A stretch of DNA of 26,115 nt from an uncultured Prevotella sp. Lineage in GTDB: Bacteria > Bacteroidota > Bacteroidia > Bacteroidales > Bacteroidaceae. Below are positions 1-9,351 of this stretch, one piece after another. Location of the stretch: NCBI GenBank assembly GCA_934203355.1, contig CAKPZC010000032.1:1-26115 (forward strand). Reading direction: 5' to 3'. Made by a program: the position numbers and the translations under genes. The notes under the pieces were generated by a model, which saw only the letters and a list, made by a program, of their open reading frames with translations, was not told the origin of the DNA and did not search any database. Position 1 is the stretch's first letter; every line of letters begins with the position of its first letter.

Positions 1-129
1 TTTTAGCTGCAAAATTACTCAATCAATTTCAAATCAAAAAAACAAAGAACGCTTGTAAATGATTAAATATCAAATACATAACTATAGTTAAGCGAATAAT
101 ATCGCATCACTAGTAGCGCTGCATGATTA
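1..129. other. AT-rich flank distal to the CRISPR array, no gene
   Basis: This AT-rich stretch lies beyond the leader-distal (oldest) end of the array. I see no reading frame, no degenerate extra repeat and no clear terminator. Small palindromes (ACTATAGT, ACTAGT) are present but unremarkable. Confidence 0.6.
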
Positions 130-2466
130 ATCTACGATAGTAGAAATTATCAAGTCCTTATAGACCTATCAAGAACGCAGGCAAGGAGGCCGAATCTACG
201 ATAGTAGAAATTATCAAGTCCTTATAGACGCAAATATACGGCAGTTTTTCTTTTTCTCATCTACGATAGTAGAAATTATCAAGTCCTTATAGACGTTAAT
301 TGTAGAATCATATTGTTTTGATATCTACGATAGTAGAAATTATCAAGTCCTTATAGACGTAAACATAAATAACAATAAAACAACAAAATCTACGATAGTA
401 GAAATTATCAAGTCCTTATAGACGGTATGATCGCCTGTACGCAGGTTCTCTTCATCTACGATAGTAGAAATTATCAAGTCCTTATAGACCAAAAAAATTA
501 AGTTATGAAGTAGTCTAATCTACGATAGTAGAAATTATCAAGTCCTTATAGACACAGTATCCTACTAATCAACATTTGCTTAATCTACGATAGTAGAAAT
601 TATCAAGTCCTTATAGACGGTAAAAGAACTGTTCTTTTTTCATTATTGATCTACGATAGTAGAAATTATCAAGTCCTTATAGACACATACGGTTTCTGCT
701 CCGTAGGCTGAGGATCTACGATAGTAGAAATTATCAAGTCCTTATAGACATTCAGCAGCAGCCCAGGCATCCTGAATGTATCTACGATAGTAGAAATTAT
801 CAAGTCCTTATAGACAAAACATGCGTATACGTAATATTACGCAGTTGATCTACGATAGTAGAAATTATCAAGTCCTTATAGACCACACGTATTTCATTTT
901 ATCCTAGTCAAAAATCTACGATAGTAGAAATTATCAAGTCCTTATAGACATATAGCGAGCGGGCCTCTGACGAAGGGTATCTACGATAGTAGAAATTATC
1001 AAGTCCTTATAGACTCCGCAAAATAGAGGCTATTATAGACGACCTATCTACGATAGTAGAAATTATCAAGTCCTTATAGACCTAACAAGCAGATAGCAAT
1101 TTTCGATCTTGATCTACGATAGTAGAAATTATCAAGTCCTTATAGACTGGCGCAAGTAGAGAAGTGAAAATAAATAAATCTACGATAGTAGAAATTATCA
1201 AGTCCTTATAGACAGGCACTTTTTTAGCTTGTAGAGGGTATCTACGATAGTAGAAATTATCAAGTCCTTATAGACCTTTTTCTTTTCTTCTGTCATGTTT
1301 GTTAGTTATCTACGATAGTAGAAATTATCAAGTCCTTATAGACTTGTTTGATGTTGTGTGTGCTCCTGTGATAATCTACGATAGTAGAAATTATCAAGTC
1401 CTTATAGACATAATAGAGTTCATCTCAAAAAATACAAGATATCTACGATAGTAGAAATTATCAAGTCCTTATAGACGCAAGACTCTTTTGGCCTGGATGG
1501 TCTGGATCTACGATAGTAGAAATTATCAAGTCCTTATAGACACTCAAGGAAGTGAACCAGAAACGCCAGGAGATCTACGATAGTAGAAATTATCAAGTCC
1601 TTATAGACTAATCAACAGTAACATGGTCAATATGTCCTAATCTACGATAGTAGAAATTATCAAGTCCTTATAGACGTATCATGTGCTATGCGAATTTTGA
1701 GTTTTGAATCTACGATAGTAGAAATTATCAAGTCCTTATAGACGGTGAGCTTTAGCAACCTCCTTCATGTGCCTGTATCTACGATAGTAGAAATTATCAA
1801 GTCCTTATAGACTTGATACCTTTAGGACCATGTTCTTTTGTGATCTACGATAGTAGAAATTATCAAGTCCTTATAGACGAGTGATGCGCTTGAGCGAGCC
1901 ACCTGCCAATCTACGATAGTAGAAATTATCAAGTCCTTATAGACACAAAATTCTTTTGGCTTAAAAGGCCTGGATCTACGATAGTAGAAATTATCAAGTC
2001 CTTATAGACTGTCACACGATGGTGGCAAGGGGATTAAAATCTACGATAGTAGAAATTATCAAGTCCTTATAGACTTATAAGAGTACGAAATGGTAAAGAA
2101 AAATCTACGATAGTAGAAATTATCAAGTCCTTATAGACTGGACGTGTAGGTAACGTAGTGTTCCGCAATCTACGATAGTAGAAATTATCAAGTCCTTATA
2201 GACACATTTTGAAAAACGATTGAAGAAATGAATCTACGATAGTAGAAATTATCAAGTCCTTATAGACATCAATCTTATATGGTGATAAGCTAATTGATAA
2301 TCTACGATAGTAGAAATTATCAAGTCCTTATAGACAAAACAGGTGGTACAAAGATGCTCTTTCAGATCTACGATAGTAGAAATTATCAAGTCCTTATAGA
2401 CATGCACTTGGTTATCCTTGTAATATCTCAATCTACGATAGTAGAAATTATCAAGTCCTTATAGAC
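130..2466 (-). CRISPR. Type V-A CRISPR array, 36 repeats and 35 spacers
   Basis: Thirty-six copies of a 36-base repeat start at 130, 194, 259, 323, 388, 454 and so on up to 2431. All copies read as identical, including the leader-distal one. Spacers are 26-33 bases, mostly 28-32. On the minus strand each repeat begins GTCTATAAGG and ends AATTTCTACTATCGTAGAT, which is the 19-base Cas12a crRNA handle: stem TCTAC/GTAGA with loop TATC. The transcript therefore runs on the minus strand, in the same direction as cas12a, cas4, cas1 and cas2. The leader lies at 2467-2641, so the newest spacer should be 2402-2430 and the oldest 166-193. The absence of repeat decay suggests an active or recently active array. 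Spacers at 1477-1505 and 1945-1973 are homologous to each other (see findings). Confidence 0.99.
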
Positions 2467-2641
2467 TCTTATTATTTACAAAATTACATAAAATCCTTTA
2501 TATAAAGGCCTTTTGATGATTATTTTTTATGGATATTAATCCCCCATACAGAATTTATTATAGCGTAAACATTAAGAAAGTAATTAGTAATCAGTTAGTT
2601 ATGTATGTATGCCCAAAAACATAAAGACTTATGTTTGCAAT
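2467..2641 (-). promoter_or_regulatory. CRISPR leader with candidate pre-crRNA promoter
   Basis: An AT-rich segment separates the cas2 stop from the first repeat. On the minus strand TAATTTTG (2479-2486) fits the Bacteroidetes -7 box TAnnTTTG and would start transcription a few bases before the first repeat. No TTTG lies at the expected -33 distance. Instead the region holds a perfect 14-base palindrome CCTTTATATAAAGG (2495-2508) overlapping a second one, AAAGGCCTTT (2504-2513). These may be a protein-binding site for transcription or spacer integration. The leader role follows from position; the promoter and binding roles are inference. Confidence 0.7.
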
Positions 2642-2911
2642 TTAGAAGTATACAACATCTTGGTCTCTATGAATAGCATTACCATATTTCGTCAGTTTTT
2701 CAGCTTCAATGTCAAAAAGGATAACACTATCATCGGCTGTGAAATGTTTTGCATAAGCTTCAATCTTAGACATAAGATTATTAACAATTCTCTTTGTATT
2801 CCTTACTTCATACACAGAGAACTGAAGCCGAATGGCACCATTACTTTTAAGCATTTTTGTAAAGTTAGTGCGCATCTTGTCGTCAGAAATATCATAACTT
2901 ACTATTATCAT
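2642..2911 (-). CDS. cas2: CRISPR-associated endonuclease Cas2
   Basis: This 89-residue protein has the Cas2 ferredoxin-like fold pattern: a first beta strand MIIVSYDIS with the conserved Asp at residue 7, a basic helix, then RLQFSVYEV for the second strand. Cas2 forms the dimeric core of the Cas1-Cas2 integrase that inserts new spacers at the leader end. The start ATG overlaps the cas1 stop in an ATGA arrangement, which indicates translational coupling. It is the last gene before the leader. The length is usual for the family. A plus-strand frame over the same region is only its shadow. Confidence 0.96.
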   Translation of the reverse strand: MIIVSYDISDDKMRTNFTKMLKSNGAIRLQFSVYEVRNTKRIVNNLMSKIEAYAKHFTADDSVILFDIEAEKLTKYGNAIHRDQDVVYF

Positions 2912-3888
2912 TTAAACTCGAAAATTGGATATTCTTGTGTTGATTTACAACCCATAAAACATCTATAATATTGTTGTACATATTTAAAAACGTCACTTTT
3001 CTTCTCAATTAAAGCATCGTAGAAAACATGATAATAATCAGAGCATTTTTCGTATTTCAAACGATATTCTTGCTTGATTAGAGTGAAATCTTTTTCTGAA
3101 AATTGTTTCCTATTAAATGCCAAGAGAGTTGTATGGTCAATAATACATCTAAAAGGCTCAATCAGGTCACAAACTAATGATTTTCTTTTAAACCATAGGC
3201 GATGATAAACTCCTACATACAGATCAAAACCAAACATACGAAGGAAACATTCCATGTAGTTAAATAAAATAGTGTAGCCAATATCAAGCGTTACATTAAG
3301 AATATCACTCTTCATTCTTGGGTGTCTGCCTTTCCAATTGTGTTGTTGAAAATATGCAGCAAAGAAAGATTTAGCCACAGTCCCCTCCATTCCCATTAGA
3401 TGATTGTATTCTGTTATGTCTGAGATAGTATTGAGTGCAGCATCACATTGGCTTATTGCCTCTTTAGTAGCTTCATCTTTTTTTCTCGTTTTTTGAAGAT
3501 TAACCTTTTGATTAAGTATCTTGTTATAAACAAGAGCTTTACCTATAGTTATATCATTTGATGCTAAATCAAATTGACGCTTGCGAAGCAAGTAATTTGC
3601 TTCAGCTGAATTAGCCCAAAAGAAAACGGGACGCAAGTTGGGTTTCATTACGACGAGTGCAACTCCATATTTCTTGCATTTATCTATTAGTGGAGTTGTA
3701 ACAGTTATGTGTCCGATAATGAAAAGAGCCAATAACTTTTGGAAAGGAAATTTGGTTAAGGTCTTTTTCTTATCATCTTCAATTTCCTCTAACATAAGTT
3801 CTCCACTATTCACTCTAAGACTGCGGTCATGCTGTATGCAATTAACCACAAATATAGTTCTCATTTCGATGTCTTTATGTGTAAACAT
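2908..3888 (-). CDS. cas1: CRISPR-associated integrase Cas1 (type V-A)
   Basis: This 326-residue Cas1 is the metal-dependent integrase that joins prespacers to the leader-proximal repeat. The active-site residues are visible: E168 in MGMEGTVAKSFF, H229 in VGVYHRLW, and D241 with E244 in CDLIEPFR. An N-terminal beta domain precedes an alpha-helical catalytic domain, as expected. The start used here (3888) overlaps the end of cas4 by 14 bases. Family alignment favours Met9 (3864, MRTIFVVN) as an alternative start that would leave a 10-base gap after cas4. The stop overlaps cas2. Cas1 and Cas2 beside a single-effector cas12a define a self-sufficient type V-A adaptation module. Confidence 0.96.
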   Translation of the reverse strand: MFTHKDIEMRTIFVVNCIQHDRSLRVNSGELMLEEIEDDKKKTLTKFPFQKLLALFIIGHITVTTPLIDKCKKYGVALVVMKPNLRPVFFWANSAEANYLLRKRQFDLASNDITIGKALVYNKILNQKVNLQKTRKKDEATKEAISQCDAALNTISDITEYNHLMGMEGTVAKSFFAAYFQQHNWKGRHPRMKSDILNVTLDIGYTILFNYMECFLRMFGFDLYVGVYHRLWFKRKSLVCDLIEPFRCIIDHTTLLAFNRKQFSEKDFTLIKQEYRLKYEKCSDYYHVFYDALIEKKSDVFKYVQQYYRCFMGCKSTQEYPIFEFK

Positions 3889-4444
3889 TGTCTGTGTTGG
3901 TTTTATCGCAAAGATTGCAATAAATGCAATGAGTGCATTTGTTTGGATTTATTTGTATTATAGTGGAAGCGGGATCATATCGTTTGAACTGCTCAATGAA
4001 TCCTATAAGTTCTTGTTTTCCAAGTTCTCCAGGCAAATCAACTGGAATCACTTTGTTAGTTGATATTTCATAAAAAGCAAGTTGTTCAACTTCATATCCC
4101 ATTTCTTTCAAACAGAAGTATTGTCCCCATAACTGGTAAATCTGACCACGAAAGATTCGCTTAAGATTATTCTTGCGTTCTATCAACAGATGTTTATCTT
4201 GTTTATAGACATCTATTTTGCCAGATATTCCCAATTCGTCACAATAAACGGGGAGCGACATTATATCGCTCCTCCGTGTAGAACTTTTCTTTTCATCAAC
4301 ACCTTGGTGAGCAATGGTGCCTTTAATCTGTGGAGTGGCTTTATATAAGTCTTCGTCCGACTCCATATACACGCTATGCAAGTATATGGAGTACGGACAG
4401 AAGATAAAGTCATTCAGCGTTGAAAGCGGAATGTAGTCATTCAT
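3875..4444 (-). CDS. cas4: CRISPR-associated Cas4 exonuclease, Fe-S cluster
   Basis: This 189-residue PD-(D/E)XK nuclease trims prespacers and helps choose those with a correct PAM. Visible motifs are C16 near the N-terminus (FIFCPYSIY), H46, D78 in GKIDVY, E89 and K91 (IERK), Q104 in the QLWGQYF region, and a C-terminal cysteine cluster C170, C173, C176 and C179 spaced CxxCxxCxxC. C16 with three of these would hold the 4Fe-4S cluster. The start codon overlaps the cas12a stop (ATGA) and the end overlaps cas1. Length and gene order (cas12a, cas4, cas1, cas2) are those of type V-A loci. Confidence 0.96.
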   Translation of the reverse strand: MNDYIPLSTLNDFIFCPYSIYLHSVYMESDEDLYKATPQIKGTIAHQGVDEKKSSTRRSDIMSLPVYCDELGISGKIDVYKQDKHLLIERKNNLKRIFRGQIYQLWGQYFCLKEMGYEVEQLAFYEISTNKVIPVDLPGELGKQELIGFIEQFKRYDPASTIIQINPNKCTHCIYCNLCDKTNTDNVYT

Positions 4445-7400
4445 TTTTTATACGGCTTTTGTTGTGCAAAGTTAAGCCAAGCCTTGTTGGATATGTCGTA
4501 CTTAAAGTTGGCTAAATCCTTAGTTTCTTTTATTTGACCAATAAGCATCAATCCCTTGCGTGCAATATTGTAAGCACCATTGGCATCCGCATTCTTAGGA
4601 AGCGTGTCACCACAAGAACGACTATCATAGAACACTCCGTTTTCATCGGCTACAGGTGAAACCAAATAGTCGGTTTCTGTTCCAGTGATGCTGTTACGCA
4701 TTTGTAAAGTCAGTTTCAATATATGAAGCAATCCGGTAAAGAAAGCTTTGTCGGTTTGTGAGCAGATTTCTTCCTTGAGATTTCCACATATATTAATATT
4801 GTAATGCTCAAACAATGATTTCATCTCTCTTGTCAAGTCAACTTCCTGATTATCCCATTGAGAGTTCTTTTCTGCATTTCTGAATGTACAGATACGATTG
4901 CCTTGTGTGCAAAGCGTCCATGTGGTTCGTGTGTCTTCTGCTTTAGTGCCAAACTTGTCATAGTCGAGATTAAACTCAAACCAATCCTTATCTGCATTAT
5001 AGCGAATAGCATCGAACTTTGAGAAGAAAGCTTTTGCTTTCTCTGTATTCTGATAACGAGTGTCCAATAAGTTTACAAATCCAGTAACGGGGTCTATCTT
5101 AGATGTGTTCCATGCAGGAATGTAGAACAAAAATCCACTTTGCTTTCCTAACTTTTGGAAACTATCAAACTTACTCGTTAACTGGTAAGCATTCAACAGA
5201 CCACCCGACTGTGTGGCATCAGCCTTCTTGTCAACAAGATAGTTAAGCTTGTCTATCAACATTTTCTCAAACTTCTGATAAACTTGCTTTTCCACCTTTT
5301 GACGACCACGCATGAATCCCTTATTCAAGTCTTCCAATACAACAACAGCATGGTATTTCACCATTAGTTGCGTAATTTTATGGACAACTTGCGACAAGTA
5401 ACCTTCTTTAAGTTCCTTAATGTTCTCTATGGTTTGCCAACTTTGACGAGCCGTTAGACGTTCCTCTTCACGTGTATCCAATAAATCGTGGTAGTTGGTA
5501 CGGTATGTGTTACCATTATATTCATTCACGATTTCGTTGAGGGTGAATTGTTCCTTGATGTTGCCTTGCATGTCAATAACAACAAGATAAAGCAAATGAC
5601 GCTCGCCACGGTCTATACCTATTATATGCGTATCGTCTGCCTGTTGCAGATATTCCCTTACTTGTTGGTTGATGTTCTCTGAACCAACGCTCTTGAAGTT
5701 CATAGTGATTGGCACATGAAACAAGAACTTGTCTACCGTGTAACGACGATCCTTTACGAGGTTGTATTCAAACACACTCTCCTTCTTCTTGTTATCCTTG
5801 TTCTTGTTTTGAATAGGATGGTTAGCAGGGTGAGTAGGATGGGTATAGTCGATACTCTTCTTGCGATAGAACATTTCTGCCTGTCCATTAAGTTTGTAGA
5901 CAACATCAGCAAGATTGCGCTCATCAAACAATGCTTTCCAATAAAGTGTGTGCATATTTGGGGTGCCCTTGCTATAGTCAGAAAAGTCCTTGTTGTATAT
6001 CTGGAACAGATACATCTTTCCTTCATCTACAAGTTTGTCGATAAAGGATGCTGATACATTAGTAAACGACAATTTATAGCCCTGTTGTTCTACTTCACGA
6101 TAGAATCCACTAAGGTCTTCATACGTTGACGTATCTGAGAAGTTAAAACCAAACTTACTCCAATCCTCATGTTTATCTATTGACTGCTTGAAATAATCTA
6201 TCAAATCATGGCAATCATTGATATTGAAGTTTTTTCCTTTTTTATGTGTGCCATTATTATAGTTTTCAACAATCTTTTTGCTTGGCTTGAAATCATTGAT
6301 TCTTGATTTTGCAAAGAATACTTTAGGCAGCATTTTATTGGCACCCGGCAAAAGTTTGTACACCATCTTCTCATAGCATTCTCCATCAGAAGGCATAGTC
6401 TTGCCTAACAGTTTTTTGGAGTCCTTGTCCATTATAGCAAGATAGTACATTCCATTACGGCGCAAGATAATGGTTGCATAGTCTTTCTCCTTGTTTGCAT
6501 CCCAACCACCAAGCAATTGTGGATTCTCAAAGTTAAGCTTTATCTTCTTCTCGGAATATGGCTTGCGAGTCATGTAATTACATATCATATTATACAGTGG
6601 TGTAACTGTATCAAGCTCTGTCCACAAAGAGGCCAACTCACCATAGAAACGTTCGTCCTTATCGCTTTCGTCACCCATTCCCAACAATGGTTTGACAAAA
6701 TGCTGCAAAGACTTGATGGCATCCAATAAAGCTTTAACTTTGGCAACATTCGTTTTGTCTTGTGCCAAATTCTTATTTTCAGGATACGGGGTATCTAACA
6801 AGTCAGAAATGTCAGTGTAAGCATTCTGAATAAGAGCGAACAGATTCTCACGCTGCATAGTTGGAGTATTTACCGCACCAAGTGTGGCAAAATGTCCATC
6901 TACAGCGTGTAGATTGTTGTCGTCCATTTCATTCAAACAGTCGTTGATGTATTGTATGCTAAAACTATCAGCCTTTTTAAATATGTCTGAAATTCTCTTC
7001 TCGTAGTCTTCTTCTGATTCTTTACGCTTTCTGGCAGGTGCAACATTCTTGATGTTCTGCATAATAGCATTTTGAATAACGCTCCAATTTCCGAATGTCT
7101 TCTGTGAGATATCAGTTAATTGTAGGTCGTTGCGTACGAATATACCATTAAGATTATAATCAGACAATGAGCATAGCAATGACTTTAGCACCTTGTCGCC
7201 AAGTACATTTTCGGATAGTCTTTCATAACAGTCCTTGATAGCATCCAAGACTTCCTGATCACTATTAAACTCTTCAGGCAACCATGATATAGCATTTCTG
7301 TCACTAAGAATCTGCTTAAACAGAGCCTTGAGTTTAGGTAGTTTTTCATCCTTATGCTGCTGATTATACAAATTAATGTATTCATTAATACCTTTTATCT

Positions 7401-8256
7401 TGACATCATGATCCTCATCGGTCTTTCCACCAATGATGGCATTATAGACGTCTATTTGCTTTTGAGTAAGCAACATGTTATAATAATCAAGCTTAAACAT
7501 CTCTTGAATACTTTCTACATTTAAGTATTCAGCAAAGTTTGAATACAACTCTTTCATGTTAGCTTGAATCTCTGGCTTAGCTATTGCTTTCTTGAAAGCT
7601 TCCATATTGTCAATGAACTTTGGAAGGTTTTCGTTGATAAGTCGATAAGCAATACCAGTTGACTTCTCTTCTGAAGTGTACATATTTTTGCGGTTATCGA
7701 AGAAACCTACAAAATATGTAGTAAAGCCCCAGAATTCTTTCACAAGTTCCTTTGCTTCGTCTTGCGACATAGAATCAAGTTGGCTTGGTTCTGCAGTATT
7801 AATAAACTGAATCAAATCAGAATCAATTATCTTCTTCTTGTCGTCTTTATCCTTATAGGACTCTATGAGTTTATTGCCAAACAAATTAGCATAAGCATTG
7901 TCATCAGTAAGTTTCTTCGCTATTACAGAGCGAAGGTTTTCCTGAATCTCCTTGAATGTTTTGCTAACGTTTTCATCATTGGATTTTGACATGTAGCTTT
8001 CATAATATTCTTCCAATGAGTCTTTTTTGTCTTTATTTTCAATTGTCAAGCAACCGTCATCCAATACTCTATCGATAAATACCTTATGGTATTCATCAAT
8101 CAATTTCTTTACTTTCACATAGCTTTGTGCTCTGTGTTCATCTTCCTCCAATAAACCACTTTTAATTATATTATTCAAAGTGGCTCCAATAGGCTTCGCC
8201 TCAAAACGCAATGTCTTTGAAAGAGGATAAAGTCTTTTAAAATCATTAAATTCCAT
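4441..8256 (-). CDS. cas12a: CRISPR effector nuclease Cas12a (Cpf1)
   Basis: This 1271-residue protein is the RNA-guided DNA nuclease that also processes its own pre-crRNA. The N-terminus (NDFKRLYPLSKTLRFE) is the wedge start and is followed by the REC lobe. GANKMLPKVFF has K641 at the PAM-contacting lysine position. Pre-crRNA processing residues H809, K818 and K835 align with F. novicida H843, K852 and K869. RuvC residues are D882 in IDRGERH, E975 in VLEDLNKGF and D1224 in ADANGAY. The bridge helix carries W940. The Nuc-domain arginine is R1187 in QMRNSITGTE. No key residue is missing and length is normal. It starts 14 bases after a small gene and overlaps cas4. By family knowledge a 5' TTTV-type PAM is expected. 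The gene is clearly more AT-rich than the core genes to the right. Confidence 0.99.
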   Translation of the reverse strand: MEFNDFKRLYPLSKTLRFEAKPIGATLNNIIKSGLLEEDEHRAQSYVKVKKLIDEYHKVFIDRVLDDGCLTIENKDKKDSLEEYYESYMSKSNDENVSKTFKEIQENLRSVIAKKLTDDNAYANLFGNKLIESYKDKDDKKKIIDSDLIQFINTAEPSQLDSMSQDEAKELVKEFWGFTTYFVGFFDNRKNMYTSEEKSTGIAYRLINENLPKFIDNMEAFKKAIAKPEIQANMKELYSNFAEYLNVESIQEMFKLDYYNMLLTQKQIDVYNAIIGGKTDEDHDVKIKGINEYINLYNQQHKDEKLPKLKALFKQILSDRNAISWLPEEFNSDQEVLDAIKDCYERLSENVLGDKVLKSLLCSLSDYNLNGIFVRNDLQLTDISQKTFGNWSVIQNAIMQNIKNVAPARKRKESEEDYEKRISDIFKKADSFSIQYINDCLNEMDDNNLHAVDGHFATLGAVNTPTMQRENLFALIQNAYTDISDLLDTPYPENKNLAQDKTNVAKVKALLDAIKSLQHFVKPLLGMGDESDKDERFYGELASLWTELDTVTPLYNMICNYMTRKPYSEKKIKLNFENPQLLGGWDANKEKDYATIILRRNGMYYLAIMDKDSKKLLGKTMPSDGECYEKMVYKLLPGANKMLPKVFFAKSRINDFKPSKKIVENYNNGTHKKGKNFNINDCHDLIDYFKQSIDKHEDWSKFGFNFSDTSTYEDLSGFYREVEQQGYKLSFTNVSASFIDKLVDEGKMYLFQIYNKDFSDYSKGTPNMHTLYWKALFDERNLADVVYKLNGQAEMFYRKKSIDYTHPTHPANHPIQNKNKDNKKKESVFEYNLVKDRRYTVDKFLFHVPITMNFKSVGSENINQQVREYLQQADDTHIIGIDRGERHLLYLVVIDMQGNIKEQFTLNEIVNEYNGNTYRTNYHDLLDTREEERLTARQSWQTIENIKELKEGYLSQVVHKITQLMVKYHAVVVLEDLNKGFMRGRQKVEKQVYQKFEKMLIDKLNYLVDKKADATQSGGLLNAYQLTSKFDSFQKLGKQSGFLFYIPAWNTSKIDPVTGFVNLLDTRYQNTEKAKAFFSKFDAIRYNADKDWFEFNLDYDKFGTKAEDTRTTWTLCTQGNRICTFRNAEKNSQWDNQEVDLTREMKSLFEHYNINICGNLKEEICSQTDKAFFTGLLHILKLTLQMRNSITGTETDYLVSPVADENGVFYDSRSCGDTLPKNADANGAYNIARKGLMLIGQIKETKDLANFKYDISNKAWLNFAQQKPYKK

Positions 8257-8270
8257 AGCTTAATATTTTT

Positions 8271-8456
8271 TTATTTATACTGTTTGTTAATTGTTTCTTG
8301 TAGATACGTCTTTGCTTTTTCTGCTATTGTCTTAGCCTCCTTATAGCACTCGTCAATTTCTTCATAAGTGTATGCATTTCGAACTTCAGCAAGACTTTCT
8401 GTTGCGATTTCTTCAAGCATACCGAAAACGATTTGTTCATTATTATTTTGTTTCAT
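8271..8456 (-). CDS. Small helical protein encoded immediately upstream of cas12a
   Basis: This encodes 61 residues of unknown function. The start is taken at 8456 (MKQNNNEQ): the second copy of this gene at 10510 aligns from exactly this Met, and the 16 extra upstream codons (to 8504) overlap the end of the preceding regulator remnant. It is acidic at the front and Lys-rich at the back, and looks entirely helical (EEIDECYKEAKTIAEKAK). It has no signal peptide, membrane segment or cysteine motif. It ends 14 bases before cas12a and starts 12 bases after the upstream remnant, so it is almost certainly co-transcribed with cas12a. Its first 27 codons recur at 10430-10510 with 73 of 81 bases identical. 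A regulatory or accessory role in the CRISPR operon is conceivable, but nothing in the sequence proves it. Confidence 0.72.
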   Translation of the reverse strand: MKQNNNEQIVFGMLEEIATESLAEVRNAYTYEEIDECYKEAKTIAEKAKTYLQETINKQYK

Positions 8457-8467
8457 ATCTAACACTA

Positions 8468-9351
8468 TTAAGAATTCGTATTTCCATGTTCGAGTATCAC
8501 CCAAACACCGGCATTATCTTTACCTTCGTGCCTTATGACACCCGCTTTTTGCATTACCGCCAAATCTCTTTCTATCGTTCTCGAAGTCACCGACAAAGTC
8601 TCCGACATTTGTTTCGCAGAAACAGTTGGATTAGACTTTATTATAGAAACGATAATTTGCTGTCTATCAGATAGTTTAATCTCCGACACATCTCCGACAT
8701 TTGGTTCCGACATGTCTCCGACATTTACACCGACATCCCCGCCACGCTCTGCGATAACTTCGTCTATCGTCTTGCGCTGAACAATCGCCATCACGCCACC
8801 TCCATTTTCTTCTATCGTTGGCAATGGTAAGCTGGCACGTTCAAACTCCTCGGCAATCTTCTTGAATCCACGTCCCCATGATTCAACAAAACCTGCTTTG
8901 TAAAAAACATTGGCAATATTATGGTTACGAGGATAAGAAGAATGCTTCTGCAATAAGGCTGCCGGAGTCAACTCTTTCGGCAACAAACCGTAGTTTCACA
9001 ATTCTATACTGCGGTCGTAGATGCGCATTTGGATGGCAGGACCGGTATAAGCCTTATGCGAAATGGCATTGTATATCAACTCTCGTAATGCTTTATCAGG
9101 AATCTCCAGCTGCTCTATGCGCTGTAATCCCTCGTAGTGAATAGGCGAAAGCAGATACTTGGTTCGGAGTATTTCCATCACTCGACTTGCCATTTGAATC
9201 AGGTTGCCTTCTATCACATCTTGAATAATCAAATCGCTCTCATCTGTATGAAAACGTCCAATCTTGAATACCGCAGATGGAAAGAACTGCCCAACATGCT
9301 TGCCGAAAAGCAAAATGGCAGCATTCTTCAATTCACCTTCCCTGGTAAACC
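8468..9351 (-). pseudogene. Broken ATP-binding/winged-helix regulator (AlbA_2/HATPase_c_4 type)
   Basis: Reading in one frame from about 9351, the family begins at EGELKNAAILLFGK and continues through FPSAVFKIGRF and ALRELIYNAISHKAY to RIYDRSIEL. There a TGA (8996-8998) replaces the usual Trp codon TGG. Past it the same frame goes on with NYGLLPKELTP, YPRNHNIANVF and ESWGRGFKKI, then a winged helix (SDRQQIIVSIIK to GVIRHEGK). The N-terminal AlbA_2 domain is absent; that space is occupied by the XRE-ImmA gene. Removing one G of the run at 9340-9342 would join this frame to the end of the XRE gene. A linker near 8681-8736 holds short repeats of ctccgacat. Related proteins are DNA-binding regulators. 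Most likely a decayed gene; the part after the stop (8468-8986) could still be translated from a TTG. Confidence 0.85.

Noticed and set aside
2609..2968. Plus-strand frame of 119 codons over cas2
   Set aside because: It is antisense to an unmistakable cas2 and resembles no protein family; it is a shadow frame.
8457..8504. Longer start for the small pre-cas12a gene
   Set aside because: The extra 16 codons overlap the end of the upstream remnant, and homology with the second copy starts at the inner Met.
8681..8736. Short ctccgacat repeats as a possible CRISPR-like or satellite array
   Set aside because: The units are few, imperfect and inside the linker of the broken regulator (GDMSE/GDVSE); they are better read as a repetitive peptide linker.
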